Counted from the first letter of the stretch, positions 49,571 to 63,450 are shown. The stretch: DNA of 64,000 nucleotides from Drosophila persimilis (GCF_003286085.1 NW_020825298.1:1984001-2048000); one strand, 5' to 3'. Made by a program: numbers and translations. The notes: a model not told the origin generated them from the letters alone.

Positions 49571-50814
49571 AGGAGCCTCCAAACAAGCGTAGCATACTTA
49601 TCAGCGCGAGAGCAAAGCAAAGATGGCGTCGCTGCTATCTTTTGTCTGTCTCTCTACTGGTCCCCCTTGTCTGTGTACGACTGTATTCGTGTCTGTGAGT
49701 GTGTGTGTGTGTGTCGCTCACAACAACTAAATTTATTTTAGTTTTAACTATTTGCCCGGCACAAACGGCGAAACGGCGAAACGGGGAAAAATCCACGCTA
49801 AAAGTAAAAAGCGCTGGGGCACTAGTGAGCCTGTATCTGTATCTGTGTATCTGCAACTGTGAACCAAAGAATTTGCAGCCGTGTTTGTGGCAGTGACAGT
49901 GTTTTTGTGTGGAGCAACGAATTTGTAGCTATATCGGTGTTCTGTTGTGGACCAAAGCAGTTCTATCTCCGCCAGTGCGAACCAAAGTGACTGTATCTGT
50001 GAGGACACACACACACACCACACGGCTCTCAGCCCGCGCGCATGTATGTGTGGTACACGCTCACACACACAAAGAGATACATTTTCACTTTTCACAGAGC
50101 ACAAAAGCCGGCAGAGGACAAAGGATATTATAAATTACATACCATGTTCCCCTCTCCCCTCTCGCTTCCCCCCACCTGCCTTTTGGCTCCTTCGGTCTGC
50201 TCGCCTGGTCGTCCCCTGTCACTGTCAATGTTCGCCTGTCGCTCCGTCGCTCCATCGCTCCGTCCCCTCCGTTGTGTGCCGTGTAGGTGTGTGTAATTTG
50301 GTCTCTTTTTTGCTTTACACTAGTTTCAATTTTAAAGCCCGCACCCGTGCCCCCGCTGCCGCCTCCCCGACGTGTTATTATAATTTTAGCAGTTTATTTT
50401 CTTTTGCTATGCAAACTTAATTCCATTTCTATGTTTATGTGCTTACACACTTGTTAAACTTAAATATGGCCAGGTACAGGGTGCCGCAAGGTACGTATCT
50501 AATCTTTAAGCAACAGAAATATCAGATTTCTATAGTGGTGCGATATGTGGATCTTCAGCACATCATTGTGGCCATCAAAAGATGGACTTGCTAAGAAGTT
50601 TCCTTCTGGAAAGTTTTCAGTTTTCATCAGCTCAAAAACTCCAATCCTAATCGTTTAAAATCCTTGAGGGCACCCTGTTTTTTTGCAATCAAAGAAGAGC
50701 AACATCAACAGCAACAACAACAACAGCAAGCCTGAGTATCGTGAGGCACAAAAAAGTGGTTACCCCGTCGCACAGTCAAAAGTCTGTTCGTCTGAGCAGA
50801 TCGGACGGACATTA

Positions 50815-50915
50815 TTGCTGTCGCTGCCGCTGCTGCTGCCGCTGCTGCTGCCGCTGCCGCTGCTTCTGCTGCTGTCCGCGTCGCAGTCGCAGCCGCTGCC
50901 GCTGCCGCTGCTGCC
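50815..50915. repeat. CTG/CCG triplet array
   Basis: Imperfect CTG, CCG and TCG triplets over about 100 bases; open in several frames on both strands for that reason. A (CAA)n run follows at about 51054-51077. Confidence 0.88.
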
Positions 50916-52310
50916 AGGCGACTGTACCAAACGTAGTACGTACGCAAACAACACACACCGTTCCGCACATCTATGTAGAATCTAAGTGGAGAGTAGATGT
51001 ACATACATATGACGGCATATGGCAACATTCCACGCGCTCGTTCGGAGGCACTCCACAACAACAACAACAACAACCTCGGCAGCGCAGCAGAGGAGGCAGC
51101 CACAGATTCTGCTGCAGCCACAGAGGCTGTGGCAGCGAGCCTGAGGTTCGTTTTGACGTTGGCAGGCAGTAAAATTTCATACATTTTTTGGGAACCACCA
51201 CCACCATCGCCACCGTCGCCACCGTCGCCACCATTCACCACCAATATCAGCCCCTTCCACCCTTCCACCCTTCCCATTCCACTCCACAAAATCTGTGTTT
51301 TTTTTGCTCTCCCTATCTGTGGGGGGTTGTTTCTGCCCAACGTCCCACAGGCAACAGTCGCTGGGTCCACGGGCTCAGTCGGGACTATAAAAATGGATTT
51401 TTATTATACCTCTGCTGCTGCTGCCGTGGCTGCTACTTCTGATGGCTCTGCTGCTGCTGTTATCTCTGCCGGCAGAGTTTTCTCTCACCTTGGTGTTTTG
51501 TAGGTAAAAGCCAGATACCAAAAACTTTCCTCCAGCTCTTCCGAGCGCCACGTACATAAAAAACGCTTTTTCGAGTGAGTCCGGACTAAAGCTCCTTTTC
51601 GGGGGCGGAGGAGCTTTGAGCAAAAGTTTGTTCATTCATCTGGGTCTTGGTAGAGCCTTGGGAGGTCCTTGGGCTCAAGAATGAATGGGCAGTGGCAGAG
51701 GGGATCGTCGTGGCTGGGGGATGATCCGAGGTGTGAAGCAGCATAGTTCATGGACAATTTTTGGGAGTTTGAGTGCGATATATCGAACGATACATGGATT
51801 TATTAAGACCCTACGAATTATCACCACATTTTTGGTCTCTTGGAGGCCTATATATTATATATATATGTTTCTTTTCAAGGACTTTCCTTTGAATCCCCAC
51901 TAAAATCACATGTTAAGCATCCATAATTGGAGTGTGATAGTCAAAAATCATAAAACAATGCCGAGTGCTTCTCAAATTCCACTCAAATCTCTCTCTCACT
52001 CAAAAAAGCTCGGCCTCAACGAGAAAGCCGGCAGCAACAGTCTGTCTATATATACGCCAAGCACACAGATACACGGATACACGGACACACGGACACGCAT
52101 ACCCACACAGAGGCCAGCGGAGTACATAAGTAACTATGTAATAAAGAGAACCGTGCCCGGGTGCTGGTGCTCGGGCTGATGCTGGCCAGGGGGTGGCCAC
52201 ACCACACCCCTTGAAGCAGGACACTGTTGGGATTAAGTCGACGCGGCAGAGGCTGCGTTTGCATTTGTGAGAGAAGGATGCTGCATCTGTGAGAGTGGCC
52301 GAGCTGTATC

Positions 52311-52338
<28 letters not shown>
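52311..52338. repeat. (TG)n microsatellite
   Basis: Fourteen TG units. Confidence 0.95.
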
Positions 52339-52342
<4 letters not shown>

Positions 52343-52859
52343 CGTATTTTGTATTATTTTGTTTTTGCTTTTTGCCATTTTGTACATAAATCACAAAGCA
52401 GCGACCGGAGACCGAGACCGAGACTCTGACTCTGACTCAGACGGAGAGCCGAGGCGGATGCTGCGCAGTTGCTGCTCTGCCCTGCTCTGCTCTGCTCAGA
52501 TACATCTGTATGGGTGCACTCCCAGCCACCGAGCATCACTGTATGCATGTGTGTGTGTACCGCCATTTGGAATTTTTCGAAATTGGGGTTCGCTACAACA
52601 AACGCATTTCGTAGTAGACGTTTAGGCGTCAACTAGTGCGCTTGGTGCTGCGCTTACCCGTAGACACGCGCTCAGCCGAGTGCTGAGCGAATCTGAGCCA
52701 CAGAAGAGCGTTGTATCCTGGCACCATCTGCCGCCAGGAGCTGCCTGCAACTGCCGCAACCACTACTCACAACATTCAGGACACACATACACCATAAATC
52801 GAGGAGCAGGCACCATGTAACGAAGAGATAAAAGCTATTAACTATCCGCAGCATGGTAC

Positions 52860-52935
52860 CCGGACACACAGACAGACAGACAGACGGACAGACGGACGGA
52901 CAGACGGACAGACAGAAAGACAGTCAGACAGACAA
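52860..52935. repeat. GACA/GACG tetranucleotide array
   Basis: Tandem GACA units alternating with GACG over about 75 bases. Confidence 0.9.
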
Positions 52936-53309
52936 CAAAGAACAAAGGAGCGACCGCCGAATGATTAATTTTAATTTTCGGAGACCGATACAGCCACATA
53001 TTTTTTGCCCAAACCTCCACTCGACCTCCGACCCCCGACCCTCGACGCAAAAGGAAAACCGTATGAAAAGCGAATCCAAACGAAAAGTGAAAATGCTGTG
53101 CAAATAATTCTAACATAAGTTGATATAAAAGTGTACAAAGGCCCAAGGCCGCCAAGCAGTGGCCCAATGCCACCATAAATGATTAAATATTTAACTCAAA
53201 ATCCGTTCTGAAAAGTGCGCGTTATGTAAAAATCACTGGGGTATGTACTTGATGTTGTAATGGAATATGCTACTACTACGTCTACTATTTGTCATGCACA
53301 TTTTTGGTG

Positions 53310-53395
53310 TCGTTTCGATGTCAATGTCAATGTCAATGTTGTCAATGTTGTCAATGTTGTCACTGTTGTCCATGTTGTAATTGTCGTTGTTGCCT
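53310..53395. repeat. TGTCAA / TGTTGTCAA tandem repeat
   Basis: Three TGTCAA six-base units pass into four or more nine-base units (TGTTGTCAA with drift). Confidence 0.85.
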
Positions 53396-56209
53396 AAATG
53401 TTAATCGTATCGTAAATACTCACAAGATCCCAAGATCCTAACTATGATCATGAATAATATGATCAAAATGTACAACAATAGCTTGAGTGAGTATCCACCA
53501 AATATTTTCTATGAATTATTCAATTTTAGTTTAGTTTAAGCCAAGTTTTGACGATCAAGAAGATAAGCAACAATTTAAGATAAAATAAGAGAGATTTGGG
53601 CCTGCGGATATTAGATAGTTTTTAATCTAAACTTAGTTTTGTGGTTGGGACACTTGTAAAAATAAAATATATTTTTTATGAGGGATTAGGCTTATAATCA
53701 AGGTCAAAATAAGGAGAAAAGTTGTTGAAAGGACAAAGTATATTATCAACCAAAAATCACCATTGAACCAACAAATTTGACCTCTCCTGAATGCCCCTAT
53801 CAGATGATAAGGATCCATATTCCTAGTGTTTTATTTGTTTCAGTTCATTTTAAGAAATGTAGTTTTAAATTGGTAACAATAGTAGATAAGATATTAGACC
53901 ATTTAAGAATTTAATGGAATTTATATTTTGTATTATTTTTGTTATATATTTATATTATATTTTATTACATATTTATTTTATTGACGTGGTGGAATAACCC
54001 CCATAGATACCATAGTCTTATTTAAATTTCCCCATAAAAATGATTAATTGAAGGAGATCTCCTACTAATGACCTAAGCGAAATGTTATTTCAGCAAATTG
54101 CGGGGGCAAACACAATTTTCTGCTGAAAGTACAAATCAAATGTAACCTCAAAAGGGAAGGAAGAGAGTGGGCTGAGGGGGCTGAGGGGGGGAATACTAGA
54201 ACAAGACCAAGAAAAGCAGAAAACTGCAAACAGAAAAGTTTCAACGAGCTGAAATTGTACAACTCATCAAATATTCCTGAGGCCAGGGAACCCACACCAC
54301 AGCACAGCAGAGCACAGCACAGCATAGCACCGCACACCGTGTGCTCTGCGAGGGCGTTGGGTTGAAACTACCAGAACTACCAGAACAGAACCGGCAAGGA
54401 CAGAGCCGGCATCAACATCGGCATGGCCATCGTCTGCCGAGCTCCTGCCTTGCCTTGCCCTGGTCCATGGATGGAGGATGGAGAATGGAGAATGGAGGCA
54501 ATGGGGTCCTGGTCCTGTCGTAAAATCGAGTTCATCGTGAATTCGAAACGAGAAGCCGCAAACGGATGGCAACCCTGCGAATCTCAAGCACCCACCCAGA
54601 GGCATGCCATCCGAAAAAGCACACACACACACACAAACACACTTCCACCCACACACAGGCACACACACAGACACACACACAGATGAGTGTCATGCGTCGT
54701 ACGCGATGTCAAGGACCGCACCCAAAAAACTTTTTTCGCCACGCGAATTTCTGACGAGCTCAGGATCTGATGGATGCAGAAGGATGCTTGGGTGCTCCGC
54801 CCGACTGTCGATGATTTGTAGGGGCAGTTTTTTCGAGGGTTTGCTCATATGGGAGCATTTATGGGCAGGTTGCACGGAGCGGCGGCGTACGCGAGCGGAA
54901 GGAAATGACATTTTTATGTGTCTCCCAGAGAGCGTCTCGCCTTGGCCCTCCGCCCGCCGCCCTCCCTCCGCAGAGTCCTCACTCGCACTCGCTGAACGAG
55001 TATATCCTCCGCTAAAGAACTTTTTGCTTGGGTGCAAAAAAAAGGAGTGAAACGTGCTTTGCATAAAATGCGAGCTACGAGCTCCGAGCTGCTTGTGTTT
55101 TATGCTTTACTCTCGCCGACACCCGCAGACACGGACCAGAGCAGTCGCACACAGCCACAGATACCTTAAAGCCATGTCAGAGCCATCCAAAGCAGGCTCT
55201 CACACAGATACACAGATACACAGACACAAGTTGATTCAGTCCGCTCTTCGCTATCTCTTACGCTTCGCTGGCATACAAATTTGTTGGCTGCCTTTTTTGC
55301 ACACATTTTTATACCCTTTCTCCCCTCTCCCCTCTACCCTCTGTTTTCGTACGAGTGGTGCTCTACCATCTCCGGGGTTCATTCGGGCTGCTTTTTTGTT
55401 GTCTGCACTTGTTAGGGCTTAGCTTTGTGCGTGGTCCAAATGGTTTTCGTGCACTTTTCGTGCAGGTGGAAAATAGTTTCATTCAGTTTGCTTTGAGAAC
55501 AAAGTTGTTCAAGTTTTTCAAGTATCTGCCTTTCGTTTTTTGATGGATTTTAAGGGTAATTGAGGGGGAGCAACCGTCAGGCTAGAGGGGATCGTTGGAG
55601 CAAACGTCAGTAAAAAAGGAAAACCTGCACATAAAGAAGCCAAATCTGTTCATAATCAGTACTGATAATAAAGGATAACGAGAAAATATCTTCTCTATTA
55701 GGGATTTTCTCTTCTCTTGATTGTACACATTTCAATATTAAAGATATGTCGCCGCAGATACAGACGTTCCTAGGAGGACCAATTCATGAATATCTGTAGT
55801 GCCTTTCAATCCTTCTGGGTAACCTTAACACACTTAAATTGCCCACCCTGTTAGCCCCCTCCATTAGCAGGCCATAATCTCGCCATAGAAAACTTGTTCA
55901 CTTCCTTTCAAACCTGCAAAAAAAAAAGAAACCCACAGCAGCCCTGACATCAGCATTGCTCATATAATAGCTTTAAAAAAAGAACCTATAAAAAGAGTGC
56001 TATGACCTCTAACACTTTCATCTTCTTTGCTTGCAAACAAACTGCCGCAAATGCAACTATCCTTTCCCTGTGCCCGGCTTCTGTCCTGCTCCTGTCTGAG
56101 GCAATAAAAAAGAGAAGCTTCCCGGGGCATGCAGCAGCGGCAGCCTCAGCGCAACCATTGACATTAAAATCATGCTTAAGTGCTCATGTGGCAGCAATGC
56201 GACAGCGAC

Positions 56210-56265
56210 GACAGGACAGCAACAGCAGCAACAGCAGCAACAGCAACAACAACAACAACAAGAAT
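56210..56265. repeat. CAG/CAA triplet array
   Basis: AACAGCAGCAACAGCAGC type run passing into pure CAA. Encodes poly-Asn/Ser in one frame, but no gene context supports coding. Confidence 0.85.
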
Positions 56266-58959
56266 AAAGCCAGCTAATTGTCAGGCATTGAAATAGAATG
56301 ACAGTGGGGCAGACAGCCCAGAGCAGTGCGGGACGGAACAGGACGGAGCAGGACGGAGCAGGACGGGACAGACCTTAGACGGCGCAGATGGCTGCTATAG
56401 CTGGCTCTGCCATAAAAGGACCATTTCTGTGCCAGCGAAACTCAGCTGAAATGGAGAGTATAGCTCATTAGTTATGGCCGAAGAGGGGCATACACTTTAT
56501 GGGACATAGACCATGAGCTCTGAACTCCCTTTGGAGGAAGAATCAACTAATGATTATCTTTAGTGGGTCATGTTTAAGGCAATGACTTACAAAGGAAAAC
56601 GACAAGATTATATTTTATTTAAAAGGTAGTTCTTCGGAAGTGCGATAAGAGTTCAAAAGTTTCCATGAAAGAGAAAAGAGAGAGAAAAGTTTATAAAGAT
56701 AGTCAGCTTTCAATACCAAATCTCTCAGGAACTGAACTTGAACTTCCTGGAGGGATATACTCGATATACTAGGTCCTCCAACTCTCTATCATGTTTACGG
56801 AATAGAGTTTATATACATCATATTATTCCAATGAATTTGCGTTCGAATTAAACTCAAATTTGTTTAAGATCCAATGGCCGCTCAATAAACTTCTAAAATC
56901 ATAAATCTAAATTTTCTTTATCATTTATCCCGAATATTATTCCCATTTCAGCTATGGCTTGGCTTGTATAGAGTCTGTAGAGCTTTGTTATATTATTTTA
57001 GGCCCTCCCTAGGATAAAATCTTTTCAAATCTTATGCCAAAATCCACGTACCCTCTTCGTTGAGTGCAGCCAGGCCCGTGCACATTCCACATCTATAGAA
57101 GCCCATCGCTCACACGTCGTTCGCTCTGGTGAGATATTTTCTCAGCCCAGAGGCAGATCTCATGCTCAATGGAGCAACTGGGTCTCTGGCGGGCAATCAA
57201 TAAAAAATCGAGCAGCCCACAGCTAAAATATGAGACGTGGCTGACAGGAGAAGTGAAATTTAAATATCTGCAACTGTGACACGGTACAGAATCAATATTG
57301 GAGGGGAGGCGGCGGGTCCTCAGCTGTTTTTCTGTGCATCCTTTCAGCGGCATGCGGCATGCGGCAGCTGCCTCGCTTTCAACAGCTGATTTCATGCAAT
57401 TTTCATTGTTGCCGTTTTTGGGCGCCAATTTTTGTGCACGGAAAACGCTCAGGGGCAGCGTTTTTCCAGCATTTCCTTTGTCCCCACTCACGACTGCTGC
57501 AAATGTGTGTCACGGGCCACGGGCCATGGGCCATGGGCCGGCTCTCGGCTTTCGGCTCTCGCCTTTCAGTTTTCTATTCAGTTTCGGGCCTATTCAGATT
57601 GCCAGTTGGTCTGCTGTTTGTCCTGTGCCGTTTGTCGATCAGCTGCTCTCGTTGACAACAATGCGGACAATGCATCTTGTTTTTCCATCCCCATCGGCAA
57701 CCCATACCCGTACCCATACCCCTCTGCTGGCCTGCAGCCACCCCTCCCTTCCCGCTCACACTCTCGGCTTTTCTCTGCTGAGCATTTTCCAGATGCAGGC
57801 CGGATTTCTTTAGGGGTCGTGTGACTGATTTTTTGTATTTCTGATGGAGGCGGGGACTGGGACGGGCACTGGGACGCGGGTTATGGATCGCAAACGCGGT
57901 TGTTGGTTTTATAGTTGGGGGAATTAGGGATTAGTAATTAATATCCATATTAACTAATGCATTTACTAATGATTTGAGTGGTTCATGTTTTAGGGATGTT
58001 TAGAGATTAACCAAGAAAATTACGAGTATTTTTTAGAAAATTACTGAAGGGAATAATCTATTCGGAATGTACATTTTTTGTCTATATAAACTAATTTGGC
58101 AATCTTCTAGATAAGCCATATTTCGGAACTTTTTATTAAATTTTAGATACATCTTAAGATATTCATGATGACACCAATAGCTTGTTAGTTCTATGATACA
58201 GGATCTATATATTTTTTGATACGAAAATTTAAAAAAATATTATTTGTAAAGGGGGATCGTTTTGCTTTTGGTTTCAGGATTTAAGATTTGTAATAAACAT
58301 TTATTTTGAATGGGAGAAATGTATCAATAAAATTAGCTTAGATTCAATCTGTTATCTTTCTAAGAAATTATGGCTTTATTTCACCCTCAGTCCACCTTCA
58401 GCTCTCATTCATATGACTCTCCTTTCTTTTTGAAACGGATCTCCAACTTAAATCAAGCTTAAACTTTTACCAATTTGTCTTTGTGAAAGTTGAACAATCA
58501 GCACAATAACCGAATGCTGCAACTTAACAAAAAGAGCACACAAAATGCGACAATAAACAAAATCAAAGTTCACGTCGGGACAAAGCAGCCGGATCCCCGA
58601 GCGCATTCACCTTTACAGCAGGACCAAGGACCACAGCTGCCACCTTCAGGGGCCGGGGCTGGGGCAGGAGGTGAGGAAATCACAGCGAATAAACAGGATA
58701 TAAAAATGCATTTCCAGTGACGTAGACGCCAATGGCAATAAAAAAGCAACGCAAAAAGGATACACAAACAGGCACACAGACACAGATGCAGATACGCCGC
58801 TCACAGAAGCAGATACGACACACACACAGATACACCGATGAAGATAATCGTGAAATCAGCGAGCACAACAATAACGCCGGGCGCACTCGAATGTTCTACG
58901 ACCAAGATATACGTATTCCCGGCAGGCTCGAAGGGGGGATGGGCCGGCAGGCAGGAGGC

Positions 58960-59160
58960 AGCTGTTCTGCTGGCCCGAACCGAACCGAGCCGATCCGATC
59001 CGATCCGAAACCGGATTTCGGAGCGCACAAAGAGAGAGCGCACGAGCGTGAGCGTGATCCTGTTACCGAAACGAGGACGAATCTCCCAACCGTTCAACCC
59101 CTAAACGGAGGCGGGCCGCACAGACATCCCGGCGGCGATCGTGAGTACTTAAGGCCCTGG
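58960..59160 (+). other. GC-rich segment just upstream of mir-124, candidate pri-mir-124 leader
   Basis: CGATCC repeats (GATCCGATCC near 58990-59010) and GAGCGTGAGCGTGA-type sequence lead into CGGCGGCGATC followed by GTGAGTAC, a good splice donor at about 59150. It is on the same strand as mir-124, about 300 bases upstream. Could be a non-coding first exon of the primary transcript, but no promoter motif is clear and this is inference. Confidence 0.25.
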
Positions 59161-59431
59161 CCGGCATCAGGGTTTTGTATCGTGGCACATTCGCCAATTC
59201 GGGCAGTTCGATCGCGTCTTCGGCATCGAGCAGATCGCGCTCCCCACCAAGGATCTCCCTCAACCTTCAACCGCCTCGGATCTAGTGCAAACGTCAAAGA
59301 CTGTGGGAACTTGAGACATCAAACCGGTTCGGGTTCGTTTGATGACCTCATGCGGTCACATTTCGGGGCAGCGCGCAAAAGGATATTCCCGTGGTCCCGC
59401 CTTGTATGGGGGATCCATTTTTCTCAGTGCT

Positions 59432-59550
59432 CGTCGTTTGGTACGTTTTTCTCCTGGTATCCACTGTAGGCCTATATGTATTTCGACCATAAGGCACGCG
59501 GTGAATGCCAAGAGCGGACGAAACTCTACTATCAAAAACAGCAAACGACG
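59432..59550 (+). ncRNA. mir-124: mir-124 precursor hairpin
   Basis: MicroRNA gene for miR-124, the conserved neuron-enriched microRNA of animals. The 3' arm holds AAGGCACGCGGTGAATGCC preceded by T and followed by AAG, giving the 23-base mature miR-124-3p at 59490-59512 with no mismatch to the form I know from D. melanogaster. The 5' arm (CTGGTATCCACTGTAGGCCT at about 59453-59472) pairs with it through Watson-Crick and G-U pairs, with a loop around TATATGTATTTCGACC. Outside the core, CGTCGTTTG (59432-59440) is an exact reverse complement of CAAACGACG (59542-59550), which could extend the base of the stem across an unpaired stretch. In D. melanogaster mir-124 is at 36D on 2L, which agrees with the Dhc36C-like gene here. 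Confidence 0.97.
59490..59512 (+). ncRNA. mir-124: Mature miR-124-3p
   Basis: Seed AAGGCAC at 59491-59497. Identical over its full length to the known fly and vertebrate core sequence, as recalled. Confidence 0.96.
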
Positions 59551-62500
59551 CCAAAAGTGTTTAAGAAAATGTGAATAAAAGTTTAACAAGGAACAATCCA
59601 GGAAAATCCAGAAGAAGCCTGTATAAAATAAGGATTTTCTGCAGAACTTTTGGATTAACAAAGTGTTTTATATCATAAGAAACAGTAACTGGATATGGAT
59701 TTAGTTTCCTCTCTAGATATCTCTCCCATCTGGAGATTGGTTGAATTCCTTATTAATTCCAGTGTGTGTAACTTTTGTCTATTATATCAGTCTTCATATT
59801 ATTTGAATTGATATTTATATATTTTATTAGGAGAGTTTACAACTTTTAATTCCTAAGAATTTACAAGATTTAGAAGCGAAAAGTTAATCTCTTTATAAAA
59901 GAGTTGATGAAAGAAAATTCACCTTAAACACATAAAGACGGCACCATCCTGTAGTCAACGAGGTAGTTCCTCCACATTCCCAATCTCTTCTTGAAGTATA
60001 TCTAATAATAAATACTTACAAACTTTTATATAAAGTTTCCTTTATGAAAAAGTGATCCCCGTCCCTTCCCGCCCTTCCCGCCCTTCCTTTCCATTCAATT
60101 TGAAATCCTTATTAAAATTTCTCGAATAACTTGGGGGATGCGCATGCCATCTTAAATATGCCAATAAGCTGAGTGCAGGAGGTGGAGGAGGAAAAGCAGG
60201 ATGCCAGATTATAATTTCTTTAGCGGAAATTAATTTAACGTCAGCTACATGCAAAAGCCGTCGCACAAATATGCATTAGACGTGGCTTAGTGAGGGTCCT
60301 GTCCCTGCAGGAGCCGGAGTGGGAGCGCCCGGAAAGGCGACCAGACAGGATGAAAATGCACGACGTGGCGACAAGGACAACGCCAGGTGGCACGTTGCAT
60401 TAACCTCATCTCCCCATTTCCACCTGCCGCCCAACTCATAAAGCGAAACGAATGACGCTGTCAAGCATCCAAGTTGACAAAGAAAAAGGAGCAGCTTCGA
60501 GCAAACTTGGTAAGTAGGAAATTTGCAATTTTTTACACAGAGTGCCTCTTAGTTAAAGGAAAAACACGAGAGAAAGGAAATTTAATAGAAAAAATCTCTG
60601 AGCTGGCAGAAAACGGCATGCAAAAATGCAACGAAAACAACGAAAGGAAGGACAACTTTCCATAGTCGATGTTTTAGATACCCTTGAAAAAGAAGTTACT
60701 TAGGAGTCATTCGTATAGTCTTTCGTATAGTCATTCGATTAAGGTTTCGCCAAGTTGCATGGGTAAAATTGTATATGTATGAAGCTTGAAACTTTAATAT
60801 TTTTGGGACTTTCTAAGACACAACATTGTTTCCCCCAAAATCTTTATTTTTTAACGATTTTTTCCTATAGAAGATATTTCAAATAGTCTGCCGATATTGA
60901 TCTCGTCTGGATTTATTTTATTGATGCATATATATATGTACATATGTATATATATATATACTAGGGCGGTCAAATATTCTTTCCCACATTTTTTCTTTAA
61001 TAAAAGATCGGGCCTAAAACGACCCAAAATAAAATATCGGGACCACGACGACCAGAACTTTTTTAAGTAGAGAGATGTGTAAATATATTTATGTACATTT
61101 TCGACTGCAAGATCCAAGAATTTGCTGTATTATCTACTGAAAAGGGGTTGTTCTTACTTGGATTCGGTTTTGGAACAATCGTTGATGTTATCGCAGTATG
61201 ATAAAGTGGTCCGAATCGTCCGAATGGTCCAAAAATATATAGAATTGAAATTGTTATAAAGTTTCTTTTAACGCAACATTGCACATAAAAACTACGTTTT
61301 TCGAACCATTATTTTTATGGAAGGTTTCTGATAAAGTATTCTTTAAGGGATATTGAAATAGTTACTTCGCTCCTTTCCAAGCAACTCCTTAGAATCCTTA
61401 AACCCTTTCCGCAGGGTATCGAGAGTGAACTGATTATAAATATGTAAAAATAACATGGGCGTGCTCTCCAGAGTGCTGAGATTTAGTTGGGCTGCTAAGT
61501 GAAGGGGTGGTGCGGCTGTAAGTACTTTACTTACTCATGCGACACCCACAGCCACACCCACACCCCCGCTCACTCACTCACTTACGCACACATCCACACC
61601 CTCTAGTGCACACACACACACGTGCCCGCAGATATACATATGTATGTGCAATTTGTTCTTTTCTATTTTTGCGCTTTTCTACGCGCTTCTGAGCTCCGCT
61701 CCTCACATGCTTGTGCATGCGCCCGCCCAAGGGCCCGAGGGCCTGAGGGGCTTTCTACTCCAGTTGTTGTTGTTTCCTTTTTTTTTTCATTCATTTTTGT
61801 TTTTTTTGGTGGCCTCAACGCTTTGGCATGCAAATTTCGCCTGCATGAAAATGAAGGCAAGCCGTAGCACTCCACGTCTCCACCGTCTCCACCTCCCAGT
61901 GCCCGGTGCTGGGGTTCCGCCGCTCCGCTGGGCATCCGCCCGTGTGCGTTCCACTTCGCATATGCTCGCATACGTATGTATGCATTAAATGCTGAGGCAT
62001 TTGGGGCTTGGGCTCTGTTTTCGTCCTGTTTGCCTGCCTCCAGGCGCTTAGATCCGTTCAGCGTCGGTTCGGCTCGGTTCGGCTGGGTCCTTTGTGTATA
62101 CCCCATATCCCTGCTCGGGTTTTAGCTTATGTTTTCCCTTGGAGGATGGTTTTGGGTTGCGAAAACTTAATAACTGTTCAATGCGGATTACTCGTGAGAT
62201 TATTTGCATGGAATGGGGTCCTGGGCCTCCAATCAAGCGAAATTGTTGCAATATATTCGGGGGGATACTCATAAAGGAGCTGAGAGAGGTTTAAATTTGA
62301 AAATAAGGTAACCCATAAAAGCCATTCGACTTTCCAGCAGGGCGGGCCTCTCAACTAAAGTGAATTCTTTGATATTGGTGCCCTGAAGTGCATAGAGTGC
62401 TCGATGAAGTTTAAATTGGCGAAAGGCAGAGCCCTAGACCTTCCTCCAGGCGGGGCACCAAGTGGAATGATTACACGGATTCTACGAAAAATGTGTAGAC

Positions 62501-63450
62501 TTGATTAAAGCCACAATTTCCTAGAATTTCCAGCAAGTAGCACTCATGGGAAATGGTTGCTTATTGCGCTATAAAATCTGCACAAATAATATTCTTAGAA
62601 GAACTTTTCCTTGAGTGCTGAATTTTCTTCCTAATTTTGATGAAACGGCAATGAAAGCTTGTCGAGAATCGCCTTCAACTGACACTTGAAGAGAAAGTAA
62701 CCACTGAATCGATTGAAACGATTCATCCAAGAAGATCAAATGGGATTTTACAACGACTCAAAAGTTTGAGACTTCATTTGGTTGCCTAAGAGGAAAATGA
62801 ATGGTTCTAGAAAGAGCTCATTAAAGTCATTTAAAAGTCTAGGACTTTCCATTAGTTAAGCCGTTTAGCAATTTCTCGAAGCGAAGTTAAAATAATTAAA
62901 ACAACTTTGTTTGTCTTGAAAGGGAATAATTTCTGCATGCTTGTATCCAATCACATTAGGAACAATTTCTGGGCAGTCTCTAAGCCGATGACTGGCTCAG
63001 CGTTTTCAAGCTCCTGCCATGCGAAATATTCGAAGGGCTTGGGCTGGGCCGCATCCTGCGAGCAGTTATGCCTGTGCCTCCAGCCCCCTGGGCGGCTGCC
63101 TGCAGCAGGCAACCGCATTTTGATTGGCATTTGCATAAGCAGTTCAATGCATTTCCATCTAAATGGGGATGGGGATGCGGATGGGGATGGGGATGGGCCT
63201 TGGTTTAGGAGTGTGTGGTGTGTCTTCGTCTTCGTCTGTGCGAGCACTTCAACCGCCAATGGCGTACCATCCTGGAGCATATGTGCAGCTGTGTTTGTCC
63301 CCCCCCCACCACTCGTATATCAAATCCTGCCTAGTCGTAGCTATTGCCGTTTATTATGGAGCTGGCCCCTGTCGAGACCATTTGATTTGCTCGTCTATGA
63401 AAATGTTCGCTTCTGCAACACTCATAAAAGCGGAAATTGAAAATATATAA
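59551..63450. other. Non-coding flank downstream of mir-124
   Basis: No protein gene recognised. AT-rich parts at 59630-60050 and 60680-61420, C-rich and CACA repeats near 61545-61625, GGGGAT repeats near 63166-63200. I looked for the mature miR-287 sequence, which lies near mir-124 in D. melanogaster, and did not find it in this part. Confidence 0.6.

Larger units (their letters stand above)
48327..59427. other. Non-coding, repeat-rich region upstream of mir-124
   Basis: About 11 kb with no recognisable protein gene. Contains dense CA/TG, CAG/CTG and GACA arrays listed separately. Stretches such as 49741-50000 and 52660-52850 have the GTATCTGTATCTGTG/CAGCAACTGC texture common in fly 5'UTRs, but no transcript structure can be proved. 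Open frames here are repeats translated, not genes. Confidence 0.55.

Noticed and set aside
50705-51370. Minus-strand open frame of 221 residues rich in Ala
   Set aside because: It is the CTG/CCG triplet array and neighbouring repeats read in an open frame; the opposite strand is open too.
58732-59469. Plus-strand open frame of 245 residues running into mir-124
   Set aside because: It crosses repeats and the microRNA 5' arm; composition is low-complexity at the start and no homologous family is recognised.
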